A stretch of DNA of 64,000 nucleotides, from assembly GCF_022758295.1 (NCBI RefSeq), contig NZ_JALDWJ010000003.1, positions 356,793 through 420,792 on the forward strand. The letters are read 5' to 3'. Both the position numbers and the translations under genes were made by a program. Source of the stretch: Lysobacter sp. CFH 32150. Its GTDB lineage: Bacteria > Pseudomonadota > Gammaproteobacteria > Xanthomonadales > Xanthomonadaceae. Of this stretch, positions 44,635-53,285 are shown piece by piece (the stretch's first letter is position 1; each line of letters opens with the position of its first letter). The notes below the pieces were generated by a model. The model searched no databases and had not been told where the DNA came from. It was given only the letters and a program-made list of their open reading frames with translations.

Positions 44635-47600
44635 TCAGAAGTCGTACTGCACCATGAAGCGGACGGAGCGCGGGGCCTGGAACGAAAACGGCACCATGTG
44701 GGTTGGGGAGGGGAGGCCGGAGGCCCGGATCTCGGCTTGCTCGTTGACTGACGTCACCTTCCGCGAATTGAATACGTTGAAGATATCCACCTTGAACTGC
44801 AGGCCAGGGGCGAACGTAGGTCGATAGGCCACGTTCACGTCCAGCGTCGTGGTCCATGGCAGGCGGCCCGCGGTGCCGCGCGGCCGGCGGACAACGGTGT
44901 TGTCGTCTAGGCCACCGAGCGCGGTGGTGCCGCAGCGCATGAACGATGATCCGTACGGGTGCGGGCTGTAGTTCCGGGCATCACCCGGATCGTTGAAATC
45001 GCCGTCGCCATTCGCGTCGACCGGCGGGAGCGGATTCCGGTCCAGCACGCCGAAGCAGTTGAGCGGCCGGCCGGACTGCACCAGCAGGTTGCCGCCGACC
45101 GACCACTGTTCGCTGATCTCGTAGTTGCCGAACAGTTTCAAGGTATGGCGACGGTCGTTGGGCAGGTAGCCGTAGGTGTCGACGGTCAGCTCGGGATAGT
45201 CGAAGTCTTGGGTGACGTTGACATCGTCCTGGCCGATATCCGACTTCACGCCGCCTTCAGTGTTGCCCTTGCTCTTCGCATACGTATACGAACCCTGCAG
45301 GAACACCTTGTCCCAGTTGCCATCGAAGAAGAACTCGACGGCCGCATACTTGCGCTTGGCCGGCGGGCTCAGGCGATCAGCTGGGATGGTGTAGCTGCGC
45401 AGCGTACCGTCGTTCTCCACATCGGTGAGGAAGATCGCATCCTTGCCGGGATTGAACAGCCGGCAATACGGGAAACCCGCCCCCGGGATCACCGGCACCA
45501 GGTCCGGGTCCTGCTCGGCGATCGCATCCAGCACGGCGGTGTAGTCGCAGGTGTCGTCGATCGCGGTTTTGAGGTCGCGATAGATGCCGCGCACGCCGAG
45601 CGAGAAGTGGTCGCCGAGTTGCTTCTGGAAGCCGAGGATGTATTCATCCTGATACATCGGTTCCAGGTTCTGCGCAGCAATCGTCGCCGCCGTCTTGGCG
45701 CCGCCGAACTCGGCGTTGAGGTACATGAAATCGCCGTTGGACACCGGGTTGATCGGCACGCCGGTATTCGGATCAACGCCGGAGAAACTGAACGTCTCGA
45801 TGCTGAGGATCGACGCACTGGCGCCACGGACCGCGACGCTGGCAGTCAACGGCAGTGCATAGCGCCCGGCGTTGCCGAACACCTTGAAGGTCGAGTCGCC
45901 GTTGACGTCCCACGAGAAGCCGAGGCGCGGGCCGAACTGGTTCTTGATGTCGACATAGGCCTCGCCCTGGCCATTGATGTTCTTGAAGTTGTCCCAGCGC
46001 GCGCCGAGATAGGCGATGAAGTTGTCGGTGATGTTCCAGCTGTCCTGGATGTAGAACGCCTCCTGTTCGATATTGAGCGTGGCGCCCTGGGCAACGCGTG
46101 TTTGCTGCACGTTGTCGACGCCGCCGCCCACTTCGAAATAAGTCCACGAGGACCCACCCTGGCGTGCTTCACCAGCGATGGACTCGTAATCCTCGGTGTC
46201 GTAACCGAAGCGCAGCAAGTGGTCGCCCAGTTGCCACTCGGCATCGATGCGGAACTGCTTGCGGGTATCTGCGGAATCGGTGCGTTCGATATTGAGGCCG
46301 AGGTTGCAGTTGCTGCCGTACGTGCCGGTGACTGCCTGGCGCGCCGCCGAACGTCCGTCGGCGATGGCCGGACAGCCTGTGGCGCCGGCCTGGATATTGC
46401 CGTTGTAGGTCACTTCGGTGCCATCGGCGCCGCGCAGGCGCTGCCCGCGGGAGAACTCGCCGTAGCCGTACAACGCCGACAAGGTGAGCGTGTCGGTGAG
46501 ATAGCCGGTGTACTTGAGGATGTAGTTCTCGCCGCCATCCTCCGCGAAGCTGGTGCCGACGAACGGACCCCGCTCGATCACGCCGGGTCGGTTTTCATAG
46601 ATGTCGATTTCGGTCTCGGTTGTATCCGAAAACGCAGTGAACTCCAGGGCGTGGTCGTCGCTTATGTTCCAGTCCATCTTCAACAGCCACGTCGGGTCCT
46701 CGGTTTCGGTATGCGTGTTGCCGACCGAGGCGACATTGCCCCAAGCGTCGGCGTCACCCACGCCGTACGAAATCAAGCCGTAGGCGAACAGGCGATCCTT
46801 GATCAACGCGCCGCTGGCCCAGACCGAAGCGGTCAGGTTCTCCTGGGTGTCGTGCGAGTTGTCCTCGCGCAAGGTGCCGTTCTTCAAGTAGGTGTTCGGT
46901 GTGTCCTCGCGCAGGTCTTCCGGCAACCAGAAGAGGTTGCCGCCCGCATGGAACTCGTTGGTACCACGCTTGGTGATCTGGTTGACCACACCACCCAGCG
47001 AACGACCGAACTCGGCGCCGTAGCCGCCGGTCTTGATCTGCTGCTCCGCAATCGCCTCGAACGGCACCGCGCCGAAGTTCAGGTTGCGGAACGAGTTGGT
47101 GATGTTGAAGCCGTTGATGAAGTACTGGTTCTCTGACACCGACGCGCCGCCGAACGAGGCCAGGTTGCCGAATGCGACGTCGCCACGCACGGTGCCCGGT
47201 GCCAGCAGCGCGACGCTGGTGGTGTCGCGCGCGACCGGGATCTTCGCGATCTGCTCGGCGGTGAGGATCGTGGTAGATTCGACCGACGACACGTCGATCG
47301 GATTGATCGCACCGGTGCCGACGACGGTCACGGTGTCGAGGGTGTTCGCACCGGCAGCGGTGACGTAATCGACGTTGGCAGCGGTGCCGACGTTGACGGT
47401 AACGTTGCGCGGATTGGCGCCGTTGCGGGTGACGGTGTACTGACCCACCGGCAACTGCGAGAAGCGATAGTTCCCGTCGGCACCAACGGTGATGGTGCGC
47501 GAGAAACCGGTTGCCGGATTCTCGATAGTGATGGTGTCGCCGGAAGCTGCCTGACCGGCAACTGCACCCGCGGTATTGGTTTGCGCCTGGACGCCAGCCG

Positions 47601-47661
47601 AAAAGCACAGTCCCAGCGCAAGGCATAGGGCACTACGGCGCAATGTGTGACGGTTACTCAT
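44635..47661 (-). CDS. TonB-dependent outer-membrane receptor, Oar-type
   Basis: 1008 residues from ATG 47661 (GGGGGAG ribosome site). Signal peptide 1-26 (ends GVQAQ); carboxypeptidase-regulatory-like N-terminal domain (ITIENPATGFSRTITVGADGNYRFSQLPVGQYTVT); TonB box near TLDTVTVVG; plug domain with GGYGAEFGRSLGGVVNQITKRGTNEFHAGG; large 22-strand barrel ending VRFMVQYDF with terminal Phe. Oar-type receptors take up large substrates such as peptides or glycans; the ligand is unknown. A strong terminator follows. Confidence 0.93.
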   Translation of the reverse strand: MSNRHTLRRSALCLALGLCFSAGVQAQTNTAGAVAGQAASGDTITIENPATGFSRTITVGADGNYRFSQLPVGQYTVTRNGANPRNVTVNVGTAANVDYVTAAGANTLDTVTVVGTGAINPIDVSSVESTTILTAEQIAKIPVARDTTSVALLAPGTVRGDVAFGNLASFGGASVSENQYFINGFNITNSFRNLNFGAVPFEAIAEQQIKTGGYGAEFGRSLGGVVNQITKRGTNEFHAGGNLFWLPEDLREDTPNTYLKNGTLREDNSHDTQENLTASVWASGALIKDRLFAYGLISYGVGDADAWGNVASVGNTHTETEDPTWLLKMDWNISDDHALEFTAFSDTTETEIDIYENRPGVIERGPFVGTSFAEDGGENYILKYTGYLTDTLTLSALYGYGEFSRGQRLRGADGTEVTYNGNIQAGATGCPAIADGRSAARQAVTGTYGSNCNLGLNIERTDSADTRKQFRIDAEWQLGDHLLRFGYDTEDYESIAGEARQGGSSWTYFEVGGGVDNVQQTRVAQGATLNIEQEAFYIQDSWNITDNFIAYLGARWDNFKNINGQGEAYVDIKNQFGPRLGFSWDVNGDSTFKVFGNAGRYALPLTASVAVRGASASILSIETFSFSGVDPNTGVPINPVSNGDFMYLNAEFGGAKTAATIAAQNLEPMYQDEYILGFQKQLGDHFSLGVRGIYRDLKTAIDDTCDYTAVLDAIAEQDPDLVPVIPGAGFPYCRLFNPGKDAIFLTDVENDGTLRSYTIPADRLSPPAKRKYAAVEFFFDGNWDKVFLQGSYTYAKSKGNTEGGVKSDIGQDDVNVTQDFDYPELTVDTYGYLPNDRRHTLKLFGNYEISEQWSVGGNLLVQSGRPLNCFGVLDRNPLPPVDANGDGDFNDPGDARNYSPHPYGSSFMRCGTTALGGLDDNTVVRRPRGTAGRLPWTTTLDVNVAYRPTFAPGLQFKVDIFNVFNSRKVTSVNEQAEIRASGLPSPTHMVPFSFQAPRSVRFMVQYDF

Positions 47662-47927
47662 GAGCGTGGACTCCCCCGAATGGAAAAGTGATGGAGTGGG
47701 CGTCACGCCGACGACCGATCGCGGCCTCGCGTAACGAAATCCAAACTATTCGGGGCGTTGGTTGGCGGCGAGAGCCAATATCGGCGTGTTCGCGAGAACC
47801 ATTTCACGCGACAACAGTCAGCGCGCGCATGTTCGGCGCGCTATGTTCTGCAGCACGGACAGTGCTGCTCGTGCGGGTATTGATCGTGACGGTGAACGCT
47901 TGCGTCGCTGGTGCCAGCGACCGAAAT

Positions 47928-48425
47928 CTAATGAGGAGATTGGCCCCAATGCGCAAACAACGCGCAGGGCACTCCGATCAGGAACATGTGGATCAGCAGC
48001 AACGTGAACATCCAGTCGTAATGCACGATGTGCCATGTGGGGTCGATCGCAAGCGGGATCAGTACCCATAGCAGTGTGTACAGGAGTGCACCGTACGCCG
48101 CGCCCCAGCGTAGCGGTGCGCGTAGCAGGGCCGGATAGCGTTCGCTGATGTATCCAAACCCCGCGACCGATAGCGCCGCCATCGTGTACAGCACGACGAG
48201 GCCGAACAGGACGCCGGATACACCAAGCGAATAGGCTTTGGGTCCAAGCAACAAGGATGCCGACCCCTGTGCAACACGCCAGATCGGAACGTTACGGAAC
48301 GCCCAGTACAGGCCGCAGGACGCCAGGTCCAGGGTGCCGACCACCAAGGTCGCTTGGACCAGGGGCGATAGACGAGCGGGAGTCGACAGGTCGGGGATGT
48401 CGGCGTAAGTGTTGGCGTGGCGCAT
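47928..48425 (-). CDS. Membrane protein of a three-member paralogous family, copy 2
   Basis: 165 residues, four membrane segments. Family pattern VGTLDLASCGLYWAFRNVPIWRVAQGSASLLLG, then FGLVVLYTMAALSVAGFGY, RWGAAYGALLYTLLWVLIPLA and a closing helix. Divergent from a MocR-type regulator gene, with operator-like direct repeats between. Start chosen at ATG 48425 because the more upstream ATGs would place the gene start on the operator. Function unknown; transporter-like by shape. Confidence 0.72.
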   Translation of the reverse strand: MRHANTYADIPDLSTPARLSPLVQATLVVGTLDLASCGLYWAFRNVPIWRVAQGSASLLLGPKAYSLGVSGVLFGLVVLYTMAALSVAGFGYISERYPALLRAPLRWGAAYGALLYTLLWVLIPLAIDPTWHIVHYDWMFTLLLIHMFLIGVPCALFAHWGQSPH

Positions 48426-48448
48426 GAGTGGCTCGCAGTCCATCCGCA

Positions 48449-48518
48449 ATTGGTCCTATCAGAATCCGGTGATTTGGTCCTAGCAAGGTCCAATTCGGTA
48501 CGCTCCAATGGGTCCAAT
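48449..48518. promoter_or_regulatory. Direct-repeat operator of MocR regulator 1
   Basis: Two direct repeats of the form TTGGTCCTAnCA begin at 48449 and 48473, exactly 24 bp apart, followed by inverted GGTCCAAT units at 48487 and 48511. They fill the 107-bp space between the membrane-protein gene and the regulator. MocR proteins of the PdxR type usually bind paired direct repeats. The equivalent region of the second cassette has the same geometry but a different core (TTGGCTCT). Confidence 0.65.
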
Positions 48519-48532
48519 CTGGAGGACGACCC

Positions 48533-49972
48533 ATGCACCTACTGCTTGATGGCCGCGGTCCGCTGCATGCCCAGCTCACCCGTGCACTCAAGACCGCGAT
48601 GGTCGCAGGTCGGGTCAGCCAGGGCAGCCGGCTGCCGCCCACCCGACTGTTGGCGCGGGAGCTGGGCGTCTCGCGCAACACGGTGCTGACCGCCTACGAG
48701 CAGTTGCGCGCGGAAGGGTTCGTCGATGGCCGCATCGGTTCCGGCAGTTACGCAACCCTCCCGTTGCTGACAGTGGCGGCCAACGACCCACAACCGCTGA
48801 CGTCGCAACCCCAATCCAATTTTTCCAGGCGCGGCCGGATCGTGCACGACCATGCGCGCATACCCGGACGCCGCGTGGATGGCGTTCGTTATGCATTCCA
48901 GTACGGCATGCCGCTGGTCAATCCGGCGCTCGCCACTGCCTGGGCGCGCGAACTGGCGCATGCAGCCGCCTACACGTCGCCGAATTACCCGTACACGCAG
49001 GGGTTGCCAGCGCTGCGCGAAGCAGTCTGCGACTACCTCGCACGCCGACGTGGCGTCCAGGCGACGCCCGACGATGTCCTCATCGTCAACGGCACCCAGC
49101 AGGCGATGGCGTTGACCGCGCGCGTACTGCTGAACGAAGGCGATCGCGTCGCCGTCGAAGAGCCCCAGTATTTCGCCATGCGCGAGTTGCTGCAGATCCA
49201 CGGCGCGCATCTGACGGGTGTGCCGGTAGACGCCGAGGGCCTGTGTTGCGACGCATTGCCATCACGTTCGCCGCAATTGATCTACGTGACGCCGTCGCAT
49301 CAGTTCCCGAGTGGTAGCGTGCTGTCGTTGTCGCGGCGCATGGAGTTGCTTCAATACGCCCGCCACAACCAGAGCTGGATCTTCGAAGACGACTACGACG
49401 GCGAGTTCCGTTACGACAGCCAGCCGCTTGCGGCGTTGAGATCGCTCGACCACGACGGCCGCGTGATCTATGTCGGCACGTTCTCCAAGACGTTGTTTCC
49501 GGCATTGCGCCTTGGGTATCTGGTCATGCCAGCGGCGTTGCGGCAGGACTTCATCACCGCCAAGTGGACCCAGGATTTCGGCTCGGCCCCGATCGAACAG
49601 GCGGCGCTGGCGAGCTTGATGGCGAACGGCGGCTTCGAGCGGCACCTGCGGCGCGCCAGCAAGATCCTGCGCGAACGACGCGCTGCGTTGCTCGATGGTT
49701 TGCGCGCGCTCAGTGCCGGTCGTCTCGAAATCGCCGATTCCCGCGCCGGCATGCACCTCGTAGCCTGGCTGCGCGACAAGAACGCGGCCGATGGCGAAGC
49801 CATGATTGCGCATGGGCAACGCCTGGGGCTGGGCTTGCACTCCATCAGGCCGCATTACCTCGATCCACCGGACCGCGCCGGCCTGCTGATGGGTTACGGC
49901 GGCATGTCGGTGACGGAAATCCAGGAAGCGCTGGTGCTGTTCTCGCGCTGCCTCGATGCGGCTTACGCGTAG
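48533..49972 (+). CDS. MocR-type regulator (GntR HTH fused to aminotransferase), 1
   Basis: 479 residues. Winged-helix GntR domain about 1-75 (LDGRGPLHAQLTRALKTAMVAGR, RLPPTRLLARELGVSRNTVLTAYEQLRAEGFV, GRIGSGSYA), a linker, then a fold-type I aminotransferase domain with LPALREAVCDYLARRRGV, EDDYDGEFRYD and the PLP lysine in GTFSKTLFPALRLGYLV. Such proteins sense PLP or a PLP adduct rather than transaminate. About 75% identical by eye to the regulator at 51233-52672. GGAGG ribosome site before the ATG. Confidence 0.93.
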   Translation: MHLLLDGRGPLHAQLTRALKTAMVAGRVSQGSRLPPTRLLARELGVSRNTVLTAYEQLRAEGFVDGRIGSGSYATLPLLTVAANDPQPLTSQPQSNFSRRGRIVHDHARIPGRRVDGVRYAFQYGMPLVNPALATAWARELAHAAAYTSPNYPYTQGLPALREAVCDYLARRRGVQATPDDVLIVNGTQQAMALTARVLLNEGDRVAVEEPQYFAMRELLQIHGAHLTGVPVDAEGLCCDALPSRSPQLIYVTPSHQFPSGSVLSLSRRMELLQYARHNQSWIFEDDYDGEFRYDSQPLAALRSLDHDGRVIYVGTFSKTLFPALRLGYLVMPAALRQDFITAKWTQDFGSAPIEQAALASLMANGGFERHLRRASKILRERRAALLDGLRALSAGRLEIADSRAGMHLVAWLRDKNAADGEAMIAHGQRLGLGLHSIRPHYLDPPDRAGLLMGYGGMSVTEIQEALVLFSRCLDAAYA

Positions 49973-49974
49973 GG

Positions 49975-50002
49975 CCGGGCGCGGCTGTCGTGCCGCGCCC
50001 GG
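49975..50002. terminator. GC-rich hairpin between convergent genes
   Basis: 11-bp perfect stem (49975-49985 with 49992-50002), loop TGTCGT, directly after the stop of MocR 1 and before the stop of the next gene. No T-tract. Confidence 0.45.
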
Positions 50003-50012
50003 TCATGCCCTG

Positions 50013-50456
50013 TCACGGCAGGCAGATTTCGCCGGTGACCTTGGTGGTGATGACTCCGCCGGCCCGCGTGCCGCTGACGAAGAAGAAGCCGGTCGCGCCG
50101 GCGAATTCACCGGTGCCTTCGACGATCTTCTGATACGCGGTTACAACGCCAGGCGGGACGATGCCGGCTTCGCGCATCAGGAGGTTGCCACTGGCGGTGC
50201 GGTATTCGAAAGGCCCTGCATAAGGCAGTGCATCGGGGGCGCCTGACGGCGCAGTACCGGAGCTGTTGCCCCTGAAGTGCGTCGTGCCACGCAGACCGTG
50301 GTTACCGTCGACGACGCCGAGGAAGCAGTACGTCAGTCCGGGATTGCAGCCTTCGGTGGCAAACACTTCGACGAGGTCGGCTTGGATCGGCTTGCATTCT
50401 TCGGCGTGAGCAACGGAGGCGGCGAGCGCGAAGCAGGCGACTAGTGCGAGTTTCAT
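50013..50456 (-). CDS. Secreted protein of unknown function
   Basis: 147 residues. Signal peptide 1-18 (ends VAHAE). Mature part is beta-rich (GEFAGATGFFFVSGTRAGGVITTKVTGEICLP), with four cysteines that could form two disulfides. The repeated glycine turns and the pattern of short strands recall small secreted beta-barrels (dirigent or allene-oxide-cyclase-like), but I cannot assign a family. Isolated between the two MocR cassettes. Confidence 0.65.
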   Translation of the reverse strand: MKLALVACFALAASVAHAEECKPIQADLVEVFATEGCNPGLTYCFLGVVDGNHGLRGTTHFRGNSSGTAPSGAPDALPYAGPFEYRTASGNLLMREAGIVPPGVVTAYQKIVEGTGEFAGATGFFFVSGTRAGGVITTKVTGEICLP

Positions 50457-50577
50457 GGCGGATCTCCATTCAGTTGGCGGGACGTCTACAGCGTCTCCAC
50501 GCTAGTCACGCTCGCGGTGCGCCATCAGCGCCAATTGCATGCAGCCGACAAAGAGCCAATCGGGCCGTTTCACGGGC

Positions 50578-50603
50578 AAAAAAACGGCCCTGTGCAGGGC
50601 CGT
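50578..50603 (-). terminator. Terminator after membrane protein copy 3
   Basis: Minus strand: 9-bp perfect stem (50603-50595 with 50592-50584), 2-base loop, then six to seven T. Rho-independent terminator for the gene ending at 50626. Confidence 0.88.
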
Positions 50604-50625
50604 TGGTTGTAGCCGTGGGGCGCAA

Positions 50626-51126
50626 TCAATCGGATTTCGCCGCCCTCGCGAACAAGGCGCAGGGAATACCCACAAACACGATGTAGGCGACGAAGCAGGC
50701 TACCTGCCAGTCGACACGTGGCGGTTTGACAGTGTGCGACGCAGAAAACAGCGGCAGCAATACATCGAACATCAACACGTACAGGAGCGCGCCGTACAGC
50801 GCGCCGTAGCGCAATGGTTGTTGCAGCAACGCAGGAATACGACGGCTCGCCAGCACGTAACCCGCCGCCATTGCGGTCATCAGGTAGTAGTGCAGGGCGG
50901 CGCCGAGCAGCACCGTGGTCCAACCGCCCGACAAGGCCGCTTCACGGCCGAGGACCCACCCCGCGATGGCCTGCAGGATCCGGCTGGGCGGTACGTCGTG
51001 GATGGTCCAGTAAGCACTGGCGAAGGCCAGATCGAGGGTGCCGACGGTCAAGCCGGCGAGCAGTATCCACGGCAGCCTGAAATATGCGGCGTGGGACAGG
51101 TGGGTCGTGAAATCCGTCGTCTTCAT
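50626..51126 (-). CDS. Membrane protein of a three-member paralogous family, copy 3
   Basis: 166 residues, four membrane segments. Family pattern VGTLDLAFASAYWTIHDVPPSRILQAIAGWVLG, then GAALHYYLMTAMAAGYVLASRR, RYGALYGALLYVLMFDVLLPLF and a final helix near IVFVGIPCALFAR. ATG 51126 has AAGGAG upstream. Divergent from the second MocR regulator gene, repeating the arrangement of copy 2. Function unknown. Confidence 0.74.
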   Translation of the reverse strand: MKTTDFTTHLSHAAYFRLPWILLAGLTVGTLDLAFASAYWTIHDVPPSRILQAIAGWVLGREAALSGGWTTVLLGAALHYYLMTAMAAGYVLASRRIPALLQQPLRYGALYGALLYVLMFDVLLPLFSASHTVKPPRVDWQVACFVAYIVFVGIPCALFARAAKSD

Positions 51127-51147
51127 GCCAGGCTCCTTGCCGGACGA

Positions 51148-51217
51148 ATTGGCTCTATCAAGCCCCGCACGATTGGCTCTGGCAAGGTCCAATTGGCTAC
51201 AGTGGAATGGAGCCAAT
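51148..51217. promoter_or_regulatory. Direct-repeat operator of MocR regulator 2
   Basis: Direct repeats ATTGGCTCTATCAAG at 51148 and ATTGGCTCTGGCAAG at 51172, exactly 24 bp apart, then inverted GGTCCAATTGG at 51186 and GGAGCCAATCC at 51209-51219. Same layout as the operator at 48449-48518. Located in the 106-bp divergent promoter. Confidence 0.65.
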
Positions 51218-51232
51218 CCAAGGAGTTGGCCC

Positions 51233-52672
51233 ATGCATATCCAGTTGGATGGTCACGGCCCGTTGCATGCGCAGCTGACACGGGCGCTGAAGTCGGCCAT
51301 GTTCGCTGGGCGCGTGCATTCCGGCGAACGGCTGCCACCCACGCGATTGCTGGCACGCGAATTGGGAATGTCCCGCAATACGGTCCTCGCAGCTTATGAA
51401 CAGCTGCGAGCGGAAGGTTTCGTCGATGGCCGTGTCGGCTCAGGCAGTTACGTCACGCCGCCATTGCAGATCTCGCGGCCGGCGACGCCATGCGAGGCAT
51501 CGGAGCCGGCGCAATCGGCCTATGCGCGGCGCATGCGCGCGTTTCACGACAATGCCCGGCTGGCCAACGCGATGGATGTCCAGATCCGGCATCGGTTCCA
51601 GTACGGCATGCCGCTGACCAACCCGGCACTGACCAACTTGTGGGCGCGTGAACTGTCACGCGCTGCCCTGTACACAAAACCTAGCTACCCACCTGTGCAG
51701 GGTTTGCCGGCGCTACGCGAAGCAGTCTGCGACTACCTCGCCCGCCGACGCGGCGTGGAGGCGATGCCGGAGGACGTATTGATCGTCGCCGGCACGCAGC
51801 AGGCGATTGCGTTGACCACCCGCATCCTGCTCGATGCGGGCGACCACGTCGCGATCGAGGACCCGCAGTACTTCGCCACGCGTCGCGTGCTGCAGATCCA
51901 TGGTGCGACCTTGTGTGCAGTGCCGGTGGACGGCGACGGACTGGTCGTCGACGCCCTGCCTGTGCGTGCGCCGCGGCTGGTGTGCGTCACGCCCTCGCAT
52001 CAGTTTCCAAGCGGCGCAGTGATGTCGCTGTCGCGACGCAGGGCTTTGCTCGATTACGCCGAACGCCAGGGCTGCTGGGTCTTCGAGGACGACTACGACG
52101 GGGAGTTCCGCTACGACAGCAAGCCGTTGGCTGCATTGCGCTCGCTCGACGAAGCCCGCCGCGTGATCTACGTGGGAAGTTTCTCGAAAGTGCTGTTCCC
52201 GGCGTTGCGCATGGGCTACCTGATCATGCCCCCTGGATTGCGCAACGACTTCATCGCGGCGAAATGGGCGGAAGACTTCGGCTCACCGGCGATCGAGCAG
52301 GCGGCCTTGGCAAATTTCATCGGCAATGGCGGTTTCGAACGCCATCTGCGGCGTTCGACCAAAACCCTGGCGGAACGTCGTGCCGTGTTGATGCAGGGAT
52401 TGGAAAGCTGCAGCCGCGGGCGATTGGACATCGCCGATTCGCGCGCCGGCATGCATGTCGCGGTCTGGTTGCGCGAAAAGTCGCGCGCCGAAGGCGATGC
52501 CCTGATTGCCCATGCACAGGCGCTAGGGCTGGGGCTGCACTCGATCGCACCTTCCTATCTCGCGCCGCCTGACCGGGCCGGCCTGCTGATGGGGTTCGCG
52601 GCGATGTCGCCCAGCGAGATCCAACAGGGCATTGAGGTATTCGCGCGCTGCCTCGACCACTGCTATGCCTGA
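51233..52672 (+). CDS. MocR-type regulator (GntR HTH fused to aminotransferase), 2
   Basis: 479 residues from ATG 51233 (AAGGAG upstream). GntR HTH about 1-75 (LDGHGPLHAQLTRALKSAMFAGR, RLPPTRLLARELGMSRNTVLAAYEQLRAEGFV), aminotransferase-like domain with PLP lysine in GSFSKVLFPALRMGYLI and EDDYDGEFRYD. Same length as regulator 1 and alignable throughout. The differing recognition-helix neighbourhood and operator core suggest the two have separate targets. The TGA stop overlaps the first base of the dispersed repeat, copy B. Confidence 0.93.
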   Translation: MHIQLDGHGPLHAQLTRALKSAMFAGRVHSGERLPPTRLLARELGMSRNTVLAAYEQLRAEGFVDGRVGSGSYVTPPLQISRPATPCEASEPAQSAYARRMRAFHDNARLANAMDVQIRHRFQYGMPLTNPALTNLWARELSRAALYTKPSYPPVQGLPALREAVCDYLARRRGVEAMPEDVLIVAGTQQAIALTTRILLDAGDHVAIEDPQYFATRRVLQIHGATLCAVPVDGDGLVVDALPVRAPRLVCVTPSHQFPSGAVMSLSRRRALLDYAERQGCWVFEDDYDGEFRYDSKPLAALRSLDEARRVIYVGSFSKVLFPALRMGYLIMPPGLRNDFIAAKWAEDFGSPAIEQAALANFIGNGGFERHLRRSTKTLAERRAVLMQGLESCSRGRLDIADSRAGMHVAVWLREKSRAEGDALIAHAQALGLGLHSIAPSYLAPPDRAGLLMGFAAMSPSEIQQGIEVFARCLDHCYA

Positions 52673-52751
52673 CATACGCGCCCTCGCTCTTCCTTGCCTT
52701 GCACGCCCTCAGGCCCGGCACGACCTGCTCGGATAGCGTTAACAGGCCCTA
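52671..52751. repeat. Dispersed repeat element, copy B
   Basis: 81 bp nearly identical to 43132-43213 (one base deleted, two substitutions). Fills the whole space between the stop codon of MocR 2 and the stop codon of the next convergent gene, and contributes bases to both stop codons. Likely the same family as the partial copy at 53208-53240. Confidence 0.85.
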
Positions 52752-53162
52752 ACGCGACGCGATCAGCGCCAGCAGCAAGCCGGCGGCGGTCCATGCGAAT
52801 TCGGCCGGGCCGCTGGCGAGGTCGACCATGGTCCAGGCCAGGGAGGGCCCCAGCCGCAGTGCCGAATCGAGGAAGCCCAGGCCCATCACCACCCCCATCT
52901 GCGCGGCGACGATGCCCCAGTTCGCCAGCGCGATGCTCGCCGCGGTCGCGGCCACGCCGGCCAGCATCCGCCCATTGCCCGGAGCGACACGCGCCAGCCG
53001 CAGCAACCAGGCGGCGTCCAGGGCTGCCACCGGCGCCATCCAGGCGCAGGGCGCGCCACTGATTGCCGCCACTGAAATCCAGGCAGCCGCCAGCCCGCAG
53101 ATCCCGAGCAGCAACAGGGCAAAAGCGAACCACGGGAATCGGCGGATGGGTGCTGCGGACAT
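52749..53162 (-). CDS. Small multi-pass membrane protein
   Basis: 137 residues with four hydrophobic segments (FAFALLLLGICGLAAAWISVAAI, WMAPVAALDAAWLLRLA, MLAGVAATAASIALANWGIVAAQMGVVMGLGFL, FAWTAAGLLLALIAS). Its stop codon (TAG) uses bases of the repeat at 52671-52751. No family recognised. Divergent from sufT with a partial repeat copy in between. Confidence 0.7.
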   Translation of the reverse strand: MSAAPIRRFPWFAFALLLLGICGLAAAWISVAAISGAPCAWMAPVAALDAAWLLRLARVAPGNGRMLAGVAATAASIALANWGIVAAQMGVVMGLGFLDSALRLGPSLAWTMVDLASGPAEFAWTAAGLLLALIASR

Positions 53163-53207
53163 TCATGCCTTCCTGTAAATGGCGCAGCATAGCGGGCGTG
53201 CGCGCCC

Positions 53208-53240
53208 AGGGCCTGCTCGGAAAGCATTGTCAGGCCCTAG
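53208..53240. repeat. Dispersed repeat element, partial copy C
   Basis: AGGGCCTG, 17 bases, CAGGCCCT form an 8-bp perfect inverted repeat. The stretch resembles the last 33 bases of copies A and B (CCTGCTCGGAnAGCnTT then CAGGCCCTA). Placed in the divergent promoter region of the membrane gene and sufT. Confidence 0.6.
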
Positions 53241-53285
53241 AATGCACGGCCTTGCGCTGCGCACAGGCGCCACCATCTTCTCCGT

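Noticed and set aside
44959..47136. 725-codon plus-strand frame across the Oar-type receptor
   Set aside because: Antisense shadow of the TonB receptor gene, which has clear plug and barrel motifs.
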